Positions 46,433 through 56,830 of a stretch of 64,000 bases of DNA are shown here, piece after piece. Position 1 is the first letter of the stretch. Every line of letters starts with the position of its first letter. The position numbers and the translations under genes are program-made. The DNA is taken from contig JAJDBP010000038.1 in NCBI GenBank assembly GCA_029261295.1, positions 19,038-83,037 of the forward strand, given 5' to 3'. Under the pieces are notes generated by a model. It made no database searches, was not told the DNA's origin, and saw nothing but the letters and a program-made list of their open reading frames with translations. The DNA is from Nitrospirales bacterium. GTDB taxonomy: Bacteria > Nitrospirota > Nitrospiria > Nitrospirales > UBA8639.

Positions 46433-46740
46433 GTATTTCTCAAGACTTCAAAACCCCAAAAAACTTTGTCATGGCAATTATCAGAGAGGTTGTATAAGAT
46501 TTGCAGGCCATTCACGGAGACCATGGAAGAAAAGAGAACCGCTTAGCATGCCATTTCTCCAACACGCGATTGTAGCAAACACGTAGCATCTGGCAAAGCA
46601 CTTGATCATGAGAGCCTTTGGATAATAAACATGATTGCATGTAATTTTACAAACGACCATTTCAATAACACGATAAAATCTTGAGTCATAAAATAATGCA
46701 TAGGTTCATACACCAGTAAAGTTATTCTTCACTCTCCACC
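46433..46740. other. Divergent intergenic region
   Basis: 308 AT-rich bases between divergent genes; no coding frame, repeat or RNA recognised. Confidence 0.45.
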
Positions 46741-47763
46741 ATGGCCGATTCCAAAAACCCAAAAGTCACCGTTTTTATTCCCGTCTACAACCGAGAGCAC
46801 TATATCGGTGAGGCCATTGAGAGTATTCTTGGTCAAACTTTTTCAAATTTTGAAATCCTGTTGGTTGATGATGGGTCCACGGACTCTAGTGTGGACACGA
46901 TTCGCTCATTTGCTGACCCAAGAATTCGCCTAGTCTGTAATGAAGAAAATCTTGGTATTCCCAAAACCAGAAATAGAGGGGTCGAGCTAGCTCGTGGACA
47001 ATATATGGCAATGCTAGACAGTGACGACCGCGCCTACCCTCATCGCCTTGAAAAACAAATCGCCTTCTTAGACAGCCATCCCGAATACGCCCAAGTTGGA
47101 AGTTGGTGTCGGATGATGGATGCCCAGGGCAACATTTTAAATAAAGTGAAACGACAGCCAACAGGATCCGAAGATATCCACGCACAATTTCTGTTTCGGT
47201 GTGCCATGAGCAATCGATCGATAATGGCAAGAACGACCATATTGCAGGAATACGGGTATAGTAATGACTTCCCTCGCTGCCAAGACTATGAACTTCATGT
47301 GAGGCTTGCCAAAACCTATAAGGTCGGCAATCTCCCAGAATGCCTGGTCTATGGTCGCATTCACCCCCAGCAAATCACTGGTCAAACCCCAGGCCTCGGC
47401 GACGAAAAAAAACAAGAAATTATCAGTGGACAACTTCGTGAATTAGGGGTCGACTTTTCTCAGGAAGATCTTCATCCTCATTTGACCCTTTCGCGTATGC
47501 GGAAATTGAATTTTGTGCCTGATGCTGACTACCTTCATTGGGCCAGGAAATGGCTAGAACGGTTACAACAAGCGAATCAACGAACCAACTGTTACGCTGA
47601 ACCCGAATTCTCCCAAGCACTAAGTCAAAAGTGGTTTCAAGCTTGCTGGACAGCCCGTAGTAAGCTTGGTTGGAGAGTTGGAAAATATTTCTTTGGTTCC
47701 TCTTTAAGTAAAAACTGGGCATCTACTCTACGGAAACAGGCCTTTCCCAAAAGAATTACATGA
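46741..47763 (+). CDS. Glycosyltransferase family 2 protein
   Basis: A 340-residue GT-A enzyme. Canonical motifs: VTVFIPVYNREHYIGEAIES, LLVDDGSTDSSVD, NLGIPKTRNRGVELARG and MLDSDDRAYPHRL (DxD metal site). C-terminal 100 residues are less conserved. It attaches a sugar to the growing surface glycan. Its stop at 47763 falls inside the frame of the next glycosyltransferase, whose visible start is irregular (see there). Donor and acceptor unknown. Confidence 0.92.
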   Translation: MADSKNPKVTVFIPVYNREHYIGEAIESILGQTFSNFEILLVDDGSTDSSVDTIRSFADPRIRLVCNEENLGIPKTRNRGVELARGQYMAMLDSDDRAYPHRLEKQIAFLDSHPEYAQVGSWCRMMDAQGNILNKVKRQPTGSEDIHAQFLFRCAMSNRSIMARTTILQEYGYSNDFPRCQDYELHVRLAKTYKVGNLPECLVYGRIHPQQITGQTPGLGDEKKQEIISGQLRELGVDFSQEDLHPHLTLSRMRKLNFVPDADYLHWARKWLERLQQANQRTNCYAEPEFSQALSQKWFQACWTARSKLGWRVGKYFFGSSLSKNWASTLRKQAFPKRIT

Positions 47764-47830
47764 ACTTGCGTACTTTTTAAAAGATTTTTTTCATTTACAA
47801 ATACCGCACGCCACAAAGAAAGATATTCCG

Positions 47831-49045
47831 ATTAAAAGCTCTTCTCCACCATTAAAAAAACATCTAGCGATTTTTATTCCTTCGTTGGCCGGAGGAGGCG
47901 TTGCGCGAGTCATGTTGCATCTGGCTAAAGCTTTCGCCGAGACGGGCTATCAGGTTGACCTGCTCCTCTGCCAACCGAAGGGAGCATTTCTTGATGCGGT
48001 TCCTGGAAATATCAATGTGGTGGCTCTTAAGCCTTCTTCAAGCCTAGAGAGCCGCTTTCGTGTTCTCCTAGCTAATCCCGCTCTGGCCGTCACTCTTCTT
48101 CTCCCCATTCTCTTACCTCATAAGCCACCAAAAACAATTCGTTATTTATCTGACTTGACGCATTATCTTGTTCGGGAGCAACCGGACGCGCTCCTTTCAG
48201 CCAAAACCCACGCCAATCTTGTAGCAATATGGGCAGGCAAAATTTCTGGTGGTCGAACTCGAGTCGTCATCAGTGAACGATCAACCATGTCGACAGTCAT
48301 CAAGAACGCAAGAAAATGGCGATGGCGATTTGCGCAACCGTTATTACGAAAAGTATACCCACAAGCCAATCTTATCGTGACGGTCTCCAGAGGGGTAGCT
48401 GAAGATATTTCCTCTTATATTGGGGTTGGACAAGATCGAATGACCACCATTTACAATCCCATGCTCACCGAACATATCAAAACCCAATCACTCCTTCCCG
48501 TCTCTCATCCTTGGCTGAATAACGAGGTGATCCCCATCATCTTGGGCGTCGGCAGATTAGTGCCAGCAAAAGACTTTTCGACACTTTTAAAAGCCTTTGC
48601 GCTTCTTCGCGCCCAACGTCCTGCACGACTCGTTATTCTTGGTGAAGGCCGTGAGCGCGCCATGCTAGAAAAACTGGGGATGGAATTAGGGATTGCCTCC
48701 GACCTTTCACTGCCCGGATTTACGGACAATCCCTATGCCTTTATGTCCAAGGCTACCATCTTTGTTTTATCATCGATACTGGAAGGTTTACCCAATGCCC
48801 TGATTGAGGCCTTGGCATGTGGATGTCCGGTGGTAAGTACGAATTGTCGTAGTGGTCCGCAAGAAATTTTAGATAACGGCGCTTTTGGCAGATTAGTTCC
48901 AGTCAGAGATGACAAAGCCTTAGCTGAAGCCATCCTTCAAACCATGGAACATCCACAAGGTGCAGATCGACTTCAAGCTCGTGCCGCAGAATTTGACATC
49001 AACACGATTGCAAAACACTATCTCCAAGCCTTATTTCCAAAATGA
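47831..49045 (+). CDS. Glycosyltransferase family 4 protein with irregular start
   Basis: A GT-B retaining glycosyltransferase. The N-terminal HLAIFIPSLAGGGVARVML strand and loop and the later motifs GVGRLVPAKDFSTLLKAF and ILEGLPNALIEALACGCPVVS (the E-x7-E-like nucleotide-sugar site) are canonical. Oddity: the frame is open from a stop at 47705, but no ATG, GTG or TTG precedes the N-terminal strand. The first standard codon, TTG 47885, would cut that strand off. I therefore place the start at ATT 47831 (or ATT 47825) as a guess. A sequencing error or rare start codon are alternatives. Confidence 0.82.
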   Translation: MKSSSPPLKKHLAIFIPSLAGGGVARVMLHLAKAFAETGYQVDLLLCQPKGAFLDAVPGNINVVALKPSSSLESRFRVLLANPALAVTLLLPILLPHKPPKTIRYLSDLTHYLVREQPDALLSAKTHANLVAIWAGKISGGRTRVVISERSTMSTVIKNARKWRWRFAQPLLRKVYPQANLIVTVSRGVAEDISSYIGVGQDRMTTIYNPMLTEHIKTQSLLPVSHPWLNNEVIPIILGVGRLVPAKDFSTLLKAFALLRAQRPARLVILGEGRERAMLEKLGMELGIASDLSLPGFTDNPYAFMSKATIFVLSSILEGLPNALIEALACGCPVVSTNCRSGPQEILDNGAFGRLVPVRDDKALAEAILQTMEHPQGADRLQARAAEFDINTIAKHYLQALFPK

Positions 49046-49083
49046 GCGTTCACAGCACTGCTCAGTGAAAGGAATGCCCGATT

Positions 49084-51042
49084 GTGTGCGGAATCTGCGG
49101 GTTTTTTAATCCCCATCGCTCTTCCTCTCAAGAACAGTTGCATACCGTTTCACGACAAATGACTGATGCTTTGGTGCACCGTGGTCCGGATGACGTCGGA
49201 GTCTGGGCCGATGCGAATAGAGGAGTCGCATTAGGGCACCGACGCCTTTCCATCCAAGATCTCTCGAGTGAAGGCCATCAACCCATGACATCAGAATGTA
49301 AACGATTTGTCATGAGTTATAACGGCGAAATCTATAATTTTAAAGAATTGCGAAAGCAGCTTGAACATCAAGGGTTCCATTTCCGAGGCCATTCGGACAC
49401 AGAAGTGCTATTGGGAGCCGTAACCGAATGGGGACTTGAGAAAACCCTTGCAAACATCTTGGGCATGTTTGCCATTGCCTTATGGGACAAAGAACAAGAG
49501 TCTCTCACATTAGTTCGAGATCCAGTTGGTAAAAAACCCCTATATTATGGATGGTGTGACAACACATTTCTCTTTGCGTCCGAGCTAAAGGCATTACGCG
49601 CGCACCCTGACTTTAACCAACCGATTGATCCAGACACTCTGGGGCTCTTTATCAAATACTCCTGGGTGCCCTCGCCCTATTGCATCTATCAGGGGCTTCG
49701 CAAGCTCCCACCTGGCCATTGGATCACCATACATTCACGGAGCACGCTGGATAACACCAGACCTCATTCCTATTGGTCGGCACAATCAGTTGCAGAGGAA
49801 GGGGAACGGACCCCATTCACTGGATCACTGGAAGAAGCCGCCAACCAATTAGACAAAGTATTATGTGAAACGGTGGGTTGTCGAATGATCGCTGACGTCA
49901 GCCTCGGAGCCCTCTTATCCGGAGGATTCGACTCCACCATGGTTGTGGCCATGATGCAATCAATGAGTACCCAGCCCATCAAAACATTCTCCATTGGATT
50001 TTGGGAAACGCAATATAATGAAGCCCAACATGCTAAGGATATCGCCCGTCATCTTGGAACCGATCACACTGAACTCTATATTTCTCCAAAGGACGCTCAA
50101 GCCGTTATTCCAGAACTCCCCAAAGTTTACGATGAACCATTTGCCGATTCCTCGCAAATTCCGACGGTCTTGCTCTCGAAATTAGCCCGACAGGACGTAC
50201 AGGTTGCCTTGAGTGGTGATGGCGGGGATGAACTCTTTGGGGGCTATACGAAATATCCAGAATGTCTCAAGCGGTGGACAACGTGGGGCAGCCGGCCACT
50301 TTGGGCTCGGCAACGAATGGCCAAAGCCATGACCGGAATTGGAAACACGGCCTGGAATTTCTTAGGGTCATCGAGAAATCCACAAACTGATGAAATCCCG
50401 AATTGGCAGCATTTTTTTGGCAGAATAGAAAAAAAGTCTCGGTGGATTCCCGCATCCAGTCCAATTGACTTGGTAGCACGAAGACATGCTCGGTGTCAGC
50501 GAGTCCAAGATTATGTACTCTTTGCTACCGACCTGAACTCCGTACTCACGAATTCAAATGATTGGGCTAAAGGGGTAGACCCAGTCCAAGGAATGATGCA
50601 TTTAGACTTTGTGACATTTCTGACGGATGACATCCTGGTAAAAGTTGATCGAGCAAGCATGTCTGTCAGCCTCGAGGTTCGCTGCCCTTTACTGGATACC
50701 CGACTGGTCGAATTTGCCTGGAGCCTCCCTCTTTCTATGCGCTTACAAAACAATAAAGGGAAAGTTATTCTTCGGGAAGTTCTGAAACGGTATGTCCCCC
50801 CGGAACTGACCGAAAGACCCAAGAAAGGTTTCTCTGTTCCAGTATCGGAATGGATAAAAGGCCCCTTACGTGATTGGGCAGAGCATCTTTTAGATAAGAC
50901 CCATTTGCAGCAGCAGGGCTTGCTCGCCCCTAAAGCGGTGCACCGAATTTGGCAACAACACCTTTCAGGATGGCAAGATCATGATACGCTCTTATGGAGC
51001 CTTCTGATGTTCCAAGCCTGGCATAAGGAATATATTCAGTAA
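49084..51042 (+). CDS. asnB: Asparagine synthase (glutamine-hydrolysing) family protein
   Basis: A 652-residue amidotransferase. N-terminal nucleophile Cys2 in MCGICGF opens the glutaminase domain, followed by HRGPDD and SYNGEIYNF; the C-terminal ATP-dependent synthetase has the PP-loop LLSGGFDST and ALSGDGGDELFGGY. The start is a GTG, with AAAGGA upstream. Homologues in polysaccharide loci often amidate sugar acids such as galacturonic or aminouronic acids rather than making free asparagine; its place between GT4 and an epimerase gene fits this, but sequence does not decide. Confidence 0.9.
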   Translation: MCGICGFFNPHRSSSQEQLHTVSRQMTDALVHRGPDDVGVWADANRGVALGHRRLSIQDLSSEGHQPMTSECKRFVMSYNGEIYNFKELRKQLEHQGFHFRGHSDTEVLLGAVTEWGLEKTLANILGMFAIALWDKEQESLTLVRDPVGKKPLYYGWCDNTFLFASELKALRAHPDFNQPIDPDTLGLFIKYSWVPSPYCIYQGLRKLPPGHWITIHSRSTLDNTRPHSYWSAQSVAEEGERTPFTGSLEEAANQLDKVLCETVGCRMIADVSLGALLSGGFDSTMVVAMMQSMSTQPIKTFSIGFWETQYNEAQHAKDIARHLGTDHTELYISPKDAQAVIPELPKVYDEPFADSSQIPTVLLSKLARQDVQVALSGDGGDELFGGYTKYPECLKRWTTWGSRPLWARQRMAKAMTGIGNTAWNFLGSSRNPQTDEIPNWQHFFGRIEKKSRWIPASSPIDLVARRHARCQRVQDYVLFATDLNSVLTNSNDWAKGVDPVQGMMHLDFVTFLTDDILVKVDRASMSVSLEVRCPLLDTRLVEFAWSLPLSMRLQNNKGKVILREVLKRYVPPELTERPKKGFSVPVSEWIKGPLRDWAEHLLDKTHLQQQGLLAPKAVHRIWQQHLSGWQDHDTLLWSLLMFQAWHKEYIQ

Positions 51043-51340
51043 CCACATCTCAGATACGTTAGGCTTTTTCCTCATTCCGGCATTTCCGCTTCAACACATT
51101 ACCAATTCGTGAATAAGGCTTCCCACGGATAAACTCCAACCCTCTAGATTTCTTTCTAAAAATGCGGTAAAGTTAGTATTCTTTCCTACCCTATTTTCTC
51201 AACCATATTTCTACCTATATTTTCTAATATTTTTCAGGCTGTACCCCTCAAATGAACCATAATTGGCAAGAAATATATTATTTGAACTCATGGAGTTTCT
51301 TTCAATACCTTAATGGTTTCAATAACATAATGGAGACCTG

Positions 51341-52345
51341 GTGAGAATCCTTATTACAGGAGGGGCTGGATTCTTAGGAAGTCATTTATGTGAAGCTCTT
51401 CTAACAAAAGGACATCAGGTTATCGGCCTGGATAATTTCATTACGGGAAAGCCCGGAAATATTAGTCATCTTCTTGGCCATAAAAACTTTTCCTTTCTTG
51501 AATATAATGTGTGCGATTTTTTGCATGTCGAAGGCCCACTCGACGCCATCATGCATTTTGCCTCCCCTGCCAGCCCACAAGATTACTTAGAATTTCCCAT
51601 CGCCACCATGAAAGTCGGTTCACAAGGAACGCATAAAGCCTTAGGGTTGGCTAAGGCCAAACAAGCACGTTTTCTCGTGGCAAGCACATCAGAGGTTTAT
51701 GGCGATCCACTGGTTAATCCTCAACCAGAAACATATTGGGGAAACGTAAATCCTATAAGCCCCCGTGGGGTCTATGACGAAGCAAAACGGTTTGGGGAAG
51801 CTCTCACCATGGCCTATCACCGAGTCCACGGCCTGGATACGAGAATAGTTCGGATTTTTAATACCTATGGACCTCGCATGAGGCCCGGCGATGGACGAGT
51901 CGTCTCAAATTTCATTGTGCAAGCCCTCCAAGGTAAACCCCTTACCGTCTACGGCGATGGGTCACAAACTCGGAGTTTCTGTTATGTTGACGACCTGGTA
52001 GGAGGCATTATTAAACTTCTGTTGGCCCCACCACATGATCAGCGAACAGACAAACAATTTCAACGTGATGTCCAATTTGGGCGCGTCCTCACGAACCATG
52101 AATCTGTTCATAATCCCGTCAATATTGGTAATCCTGGTGAACGAACGATCTTAGATATTGCCAAATCGGTGTTGGAACAGACCCAATCGACCAGCCAAAT
52201 TGAATGCCTCCCTCTTCCTATTGATGATCCCAAGGTTCGCCGACCCAATATCGAAAAAGCCAAAACCTTGTTAAACTGGGAACCTGTGATCTCACTTGAA
52301 GAAGGATTACAAAAAACCATTGCCTATTTTAAAACAGTCCTTTGA
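51341..52345 (+). CDS. UDP-glucuronate decarboxylase-like NAD-dependent epimerase/dehydratase
   Basis: A 334-residue extended SDR. NAD motif [10 protein letters not shown] (6-15), [32 protein letters not shown] and catalytic Tyr145/Lys149 in [11 protein letters not shown], then [21 protein letters not shown]. These are the features of UDP-xylose synthase. GTG start at 51341 with ATGGAGA upstream. A short insert relative to usual UXS (around [17 protein letters not shown]) lies near residue 230. Supplies UDP-xylose or a related sugar to the glycan; the GT61 protein in the window is a plausible user. The preceding 298 bases carry no gene. Confidence 0.85.
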   Translation: MRILITGGAGFLGSHLCEALLTKGHQVIGLDNFITGKPGNISHLLGHKNFSFLEYNVCDFLHVEGPLDAIMHFASPASPQDYLEFPIATMKVGSQGTHKALGLAKAKQARFLVASTSEVYGDPLVNPQPETYWGNVNPISPRGVYDEAKRFGEALTMAYHRVHGLDTRIVRIFNTYGPRMRPGDGRVVSNFIVQALQGKPLTVYGDGSQTRSFCYVDDLVGGIIKLLLAPPHDQRTDKQFQRDVQFGRVLTNHESVHNPVNIGNPGERTILDIAKSVLEQTQSTSQIECLPLPIDDPKVRRPNIEKAKTLLNWEPVISLEEGLQKTIAYFKTVL

Positions 52346-52417
52346 ATAAGGTAGCTGACGTACGCTAGGCTTGCCGACTTAAGAAGAACCTGCTCTTCAA
52401 CCTTAGGAGTCAACACC

Positions 52418-53920
52418 ATGATTTCACATATTTGCCTCATCACCCCACCATCAATTTTCCTTCTAGACGAACGGGTCTTTATGACCCTTGGAATCTTGAA
52501 AATTGCAGCAGTTCTGGAAAAGGCTGGGGTCACGGTGGATATGCTGGATCTTTCAGGAGTGGAAAATTTTGAGCAAGTTGTCCATGATTATGCCAAAAGC
52601 CATAGTGCCACCTGCTTTGGACTCACAGCCACCACTCCTCAAATGCCCGCAACGTCTAAGATTCATAAAACGATCCGCGAGGTTCAACCCAACGCCCGAA
52701 TCATCTTGGGTGGGCCACATGTCACCCTCATCCATGCGGCACAATTATATGAAAAAAAACACAATCATGCCGGCCGTGGAACCACTGGATTGAATCAACT
52801 CTATGAGATGTTCGATGTACTGGTGACTGGAGACGGGGAAGAAGCTATTTTCAGAGCGCTGACGGACCATCCCCCAAAACTGGTCGACGGAGATGACCCC
52901 AAGTCTGAATTGTTTTTAACCAATAAACGCTTAACGGAACTACCCTTGCCAGCCAGACATCTTTTAGATGTCGATAGCTATCAGTACCAAATCGACGGAG
53001 TCCGAGCACTGTCTTTAATCGCTCAATTGGGTTGCCCATTTGGATGTGGATTCTGTGGAGGGCGAATGAGTCCGTTTTTGCGAAGAATTCGGATGCGAAC
53101 ATCGGAAAGCATCGTCGAGGAAATTGTCCATCTCTACAAAACATATGGGATCAAAGGCTTTATGTTTTATGACGATGAACTGAATGTGAACCCAAAGTTT
53201 GTCGAATTAATGAACCTCATTGCCAAGGCACAAGAAGATCTTGGAGCAGAATTTCGCTTACGCGGCTTTATCAAAGCAGAGCTCTTCACTGACGAACAAG
53301 CGGAAGCGATGTATCGGGCAGGATTTCGCTGGGTCCTTGTGGGGTTTGAATCAGGCCACGAGAGGATTCTGACAAATATCCAGAAAAAAGCCTCACAAGC
53401 AGACAACACTCGTTGTATGGAAATTTCCAAGCGCCACAACTTAAAAGTGAAAGCACTCATGTCCGTGGGACACCCAGGTGAATCTGAAGAAACGATTCGA
53501 GCCACTCGAGATTGGCTAATAGAAGTCAAACCTGATGACTTTGATTCAACCGTCATTACCACATACCCTGGAACACCCTATTTCGACGAAGCGGTCGAGA
53601 CCAAGCCCGGCATTTGGACCTATACCTACCAAAAAACTGGCGACAAGCTTCATAGCGTGGCAGTCGATTATCGAGAAACCGCCGAATATTACAAAGGCAT
53701 ACCTGGGGAATATACCTCTTACGTGTACACCGACCATTTGAGTTCTCCGGAACTTGTGCGGTTACGTGATTGGCTTGAGGCCGATGTCCGTCAACATCTA
53801 GGAATTCCTTATAATACGGGTGCTGCAGCCGTCCGATATGAACATTCTATGGGACAGGGAGGCATTCCATTATCGATACTGAGAACATCCTCCCAAGTGC
53901 AAGAGACCTCTGCCAAATAA
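52418..53920 (+). CDS. B12-binding-domain radical SAM protein
   Basis: A 500-residue radical SAM enzyme. N-terminal cobalamin-binding-like domain (LKIAAVLEKAGVTVDMLDLSG, then ATTPQMPATSKI and IILGGPHVTL), then the SAM cluster C206-x3-C210-x2-C213 in LGCPFGCGFCGG. C-terminal TIM-barrel strands follow (MFYDDELNVNP, WVLVGFESGHERIL, VKALMSVGHPGE). Such enzymes methylate unactivated carbons or do other radical steps. Situated right after the UXS-like gene, so it may C-methylate or otherwise modify a glycan or lipid. No clear sub-family was recognised. Confidence 0.85.
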   Translation: MISHICLITPPSIFLLDERVFMTLGILKIAAVLEKAGVTVDMLDLSGVENFEQVVHDYAKSHSATCFGLTATTPQMPATSKIHKTIREVQPNARIILGGPHVTLIHAAQLYEKKHNHAGRGTTGLNQLYEMFDVLVTGDGEEAIFRALTDHPPKLVDGDDPKSELFLTNKRLTELPLPARHLLDVDSYQYQIDGVRALSLIAQLGCPFGCGFCGGRMSPFLRRIRMRTSESIVEEIVHLYKTYGIKGFMFYDDELNVNPKFVELMNLIAKAQEDLGAEFRLRGFIKAELFTDEQAEAMYRAGFRWVLVGFESGHERILTNIQKKASQADNTRCMEISKRHNLKVKALMSVGHPGESEETIRATRDWLIEVKPDDFDSTVITTYPGTPYFDEAVETKPGIWTYTYQKTGDKLHSVAVDYRETAEYYKGIPGEYTSYVYTDHLSSPELVRLRDWLEADVRQHLGIPYNTGAAAVRYEHSMGQGGIPLSILRTSSQVQETSAK

Positions 53921-54022
53921 ATCTACTTCTGTATTCCTATAAGCAAAGAGAACTCTACCTAGGGCGTAATCTGGCACCTCAACTGCCGCCATCCATACCT
54001 TGACCACGCAGACAAGAAACAC

Positions 54023-54928
54023 ATGAAAAAAAATCTCATATTGGCCATGGGAACAGGATACACAGAAAACGATTTGGCCCCATTTTTTAACTCACTTGAG
54101 CAAAGTAACTTCAAAGGTGATATTTGCTATATCACCCGTGAACAAGATGCTCCGGCCCTTTCCAATTTTTCAAAAGCGGGAAACCTCAAAATTCATCTTT
54201 TTCGAGAACTGCGCCCGATGAAAAAAAACCGGATAAGGAAAATTGGGAAATTCATTGATTCCACCTGTACTCGGGTTCCCCTATTAGGAACACTTTCTAA
54301 AAAATTCAGAGAACGGTATGCATTTAAAAACGCTTGCGCCCACCTCAGGCGCCATTTTCTTTTTCGGGATATTCTTGGTTCCCTAGCTCAGGACTATCAA
54401 AATGTGATGATGACAGACGTTCGTGACGTAATATTTCAGCGAGACCCTTTTGACTTCGACCTTGAACAAGATTCTATTTATTATTTTCTTGAAGCCGAAC
54501 ACACTAGAATTCACAGTTGCGAAAAAAACTCGTGGTGGATTACAGAAATGCTGGGGGAAGAGGCCCTAAAGAGAATCGGACCAAATCATATTTCTTGTGG
54601 GGGGACCATTATTGGTTGCCCAAAAATTATGTATGAGCATTTCAAGATTACCACCGAATCAATAACGAATAATCTACGCTGCTGTAATCGGGCCGGCATC
54701 GATCAAGCGCCCCATCATCTCATAGTCTGGGATAGGCTTGTCCCAAATATTCACGTGGTCCCTAACCGAGCCGGTATTGTCCTGACCATGCAAACCACGA
54801 AGCGAGAACATTGGAGCATTACGGACGAAGGCGTCATTCTGGTGGACGGCGAAAAAATTCCAAATACCGTCCACCAATATGATCGATATCCAGACGCCAC
54901 TCAAGCTATTCTCGCCCGGTATACTTGA
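54023..54928 (+). CDS. Putative glycosyltransferase, GT-A-like
   Basis: A 301-residue protein not placed in a named family. The central VMMTDVRDVIFQRDPFDF resembles the DxD metal site region of GT-A enzymes, followed by YYFLEAEHTRIHSCEKN and ISCGGTIIGCPKIM, a pattern seen in bacterial and plant proteins of unclassified glycosyltransferase type. Start ATG 54023 preceded by a weak GGxAA. Alone between the radical SAM gene and FkbM gene. Likely part of glycan assembly. Confidence 0.65.
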   Translation: MKKNLILAMGTGYTENDLAPFFNSLEQSNFKGDICYITREQDAPALSNFSKAGNLKIHLFRELRPMKKNRIRKIGKFIDSTCTRVPLLGTLSKKFRERYAFKNACAHLRRHFLFRDILGSLAQDYQNVMMTDVRDVIFQRDPFDFDLEQDSIYYFLEAEHTRIHSCEKNSWWITEMLGEEALKRIGPNHISCGGTIIGCPKIMYEHFKITTESITNNLRCCNRAGIDQAPHHLIVWDRLVPNIHVVPNRAGIVLTMQTTKREHWSITDEGVILVDGEKIPNTVHQYDRYPDATQAILARYT

Positions 54929-55054
54929 CCGGAAAAAAGTATACGGGCACTGAACTTTCCTGGTGGATTCATCACTCATTCTTTCAAAACCATTCAACCA
55001 ACTCCAAAATTATTTGCACCTGACTCCACCTTGTAAGGCCTTACGATCAACCGC

Positions 55055-55879
55055 ATGATTAAAAAACTCGCGCAGAAGATTCGACCGTTTACCTCAAAAC
55101 GTTTGAGGAAGATGATTTATAAAGTTGGTCTGATCATGTACGAAAAGGCTCCCTATCCAAATATGGTGTCGACCCTTAACGACCTTAAACAGAGGGGATT
55201 TACGCCTACGACTACAATTGATGTAGGGGCCTATCACGGCGAATGGACCAACATGGTTAAAAAGATTTTTCCATCGACGAGGGTTCTCATGATTGAGGCA
55301 CAAGAAGAAAAGAGTCCTGGCCTCCAGAAAATTTGTGAGAAATACTCAGGGGAAGTTGCGTTTGAAACGGCCTTGTTAGGAGCCCAGACAGGGGAAGAGG
55401 TGGAATTTATTCAAATGGAGACGGGCAGCTCTGTATTTGAAGAATCCAGTCCCTATGCAAGAAAACGCATAAAGAAGAAGCTACAGACGCTGGATAACCT
55501 CCTGGAAAAGCATCAAGGATTCCAACAGATAGATTTTTTAAAATTAGACGTCCAGGGCTATGAACTAGAAGTTCTTAAGGGAGCGTCGAGCATTCTCAAA
55601 CGGGCGGAATTTGTCCTATTGGAAACATCATTTATTCCAATCAATAAGGGATGTCCTCTGATCTTAGAGGTGATGATCTTTATGGATACGATGGGGTTCC
55701 GACCATTTGATTTCTGCTCACAAGTTCGGAGGAAAGATGGAACCTTGTGGGCAACAGATCTATTGTTTATCAACAATCACTCATCATGGCTGCCGGATCC
55801 CCACTTAGATGAATCCAACTGGGAAATTTCCAAGCAAGCCCGTGAACTCCTTCAGAAGGGTTCAGAGGAAGCAGGGTAA
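55055..55879 (+). CDS. FkbM family methyltransferase
   Basis: A 274-residue SAM methyltransferase. TTIDVGAYHGEWTNMVKKIFP binds SAM; VLMIEAQEEK and the family pair IDFLKLDVQGYELEVLKGA and FVLLETSFIPI are clear. The other FkbM of this pair (55889-56698) is convergent, with stops 9 bases apart. Two methyltransferases side by side suggest two O-methyl groups on the glycan or independent substrates. Confidence 0.88.
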   Translation: MIKKLAQKIRPFTSKRLRKMIYKVGLIMYEKAPYPNMVSTLNDLKQRGFTPTTTIDVGAYHGEWTNMVKKIFPSTRVLMIEAQEEKSPGLQKICEKYSGEVAFETALLGAQTGEEVEFIQMETGSSVFEESSPYARKRIKKKLQTLDNLLEKHQGFQQIDFLKLDVQGYELEVLKGASSILKRAEFVLLETSFIPINKGCPLILEVMIFMDTMGFRPFDFCSQVRRKDGTLWATDLLFINNHSSWLPDPHLDESNWEISKQARELLQKGSEEAG

Positions 55880-55888
55880 CCTTCTATA

Positions 55889-56698
55889 TTACTCAACACT
55901 TCGTGAATAGAATTCAAGAGAAAAGGAATCCGGCACAGATCGGATAGTCTGACAATGCACAAACCCTAGCGCTCCTATAATCCGCCGACATTGATCAGTA
56001 TCACAATTGTAATCATGCAGTTCAAAGACCACATGACGGACTTTAGCAAACAATTCAGGGCTACTTTCTAACAATGCCTGTTCCGAGCCTTCAATATCAC
56101 ATTTCAGTAAATCTATTTCTGGAATAGCGGCTAATTCCTCAGTTAAATTCACATAAGGAACCCACGCACCTTTTTCTTTTGATTTCGCGAGAATATCTAC
56201 CCTATTCATCGCATGGAATGATTTTTCGGAAATTTTCCCTTCCCCCTCCCGATGCCCAATGAGCCCATGAATGAAGGTGACACGATCAGCTAAAAGGGCT
56301 TCTCTCGTTAAACGATTAGTTAATTTCTTGAACACTTGAGGGCTTCCCTCTACACAGATAATTTGAAAATCAGGAACAATATCAGAATGCCGTAGCAACC
56401 AATCTGCTACTTTCAATGTAAAAAACCCAACATTGGCCCCAAGGTCCACAACAATCGCTTTGTCTTTGAAGGGACCACCTTGGAAAGCTTCTTGAATAGG
56501 AAAATCATATTCGCCGTCAACAAAAATATCATTATAAATAAGCCACTCCCCTTGATCTTCAACGGTAACGGTAAGACCAGAAGCCAAGGTCCACTCAACA
56601 TCAAGCCGACGGCGTTGCTGTCTAGCTATCCGTGCCCTTCTTATTCTTTTTACATATTTTCCCCAGATTCCCATGGAAGTCCTTAAGCTTGCATACAC
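55889..56698 (-). CDS. FkbM family methyltransferase
   Basis: A 269-residue SAM methyltransferase: AIVVDLGANVGFFTLKVADW for SAM binding, then FQIICVEGSPQVFKKL, IDLLKCDIEGSEQALLESSP and HVVFELHDYNCD, which are family marks. More distantly related to its plus-strand neighbour than expected for a recent duplicate. Convergent with it. Confidence 0.87.
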   Translation of the reverse strand: MYASLRTSMGIWGKYVKRIRRARIARQQRRRLDVEWTLASGLTVTVEDQGEWLIYNDIFVDGEYDFPIQEAFQGGPFKDKAIVVDLGANVGFFTLKVADWLLRHSDIVPDFQIICVEGSPQVFKKLTNRLTREALLADRVTFIHGLIGHREGEGKISEKSFHAMNRVDILAKSKEKGAWVPYVNLTEELAAIPEIDLLKCDIEGSEQALLESSPELFAKVRHVVFELHDYNCDTDQCRRIIGALGFVHCQTIRSVPDSFSLEFYSRSVE

Positions 56699-56830
56699 TA
56701 TGGTATGCTTGAGTCATAGACCATTATGTGCAGGACAAATATATAGGCCTACACTCGTAGTCAAGATATCCAAAAACGACGTACACTAACTTAAGAGAAT
56801 TTCAATTCGAACAACACCGTTTTTTTTGAA

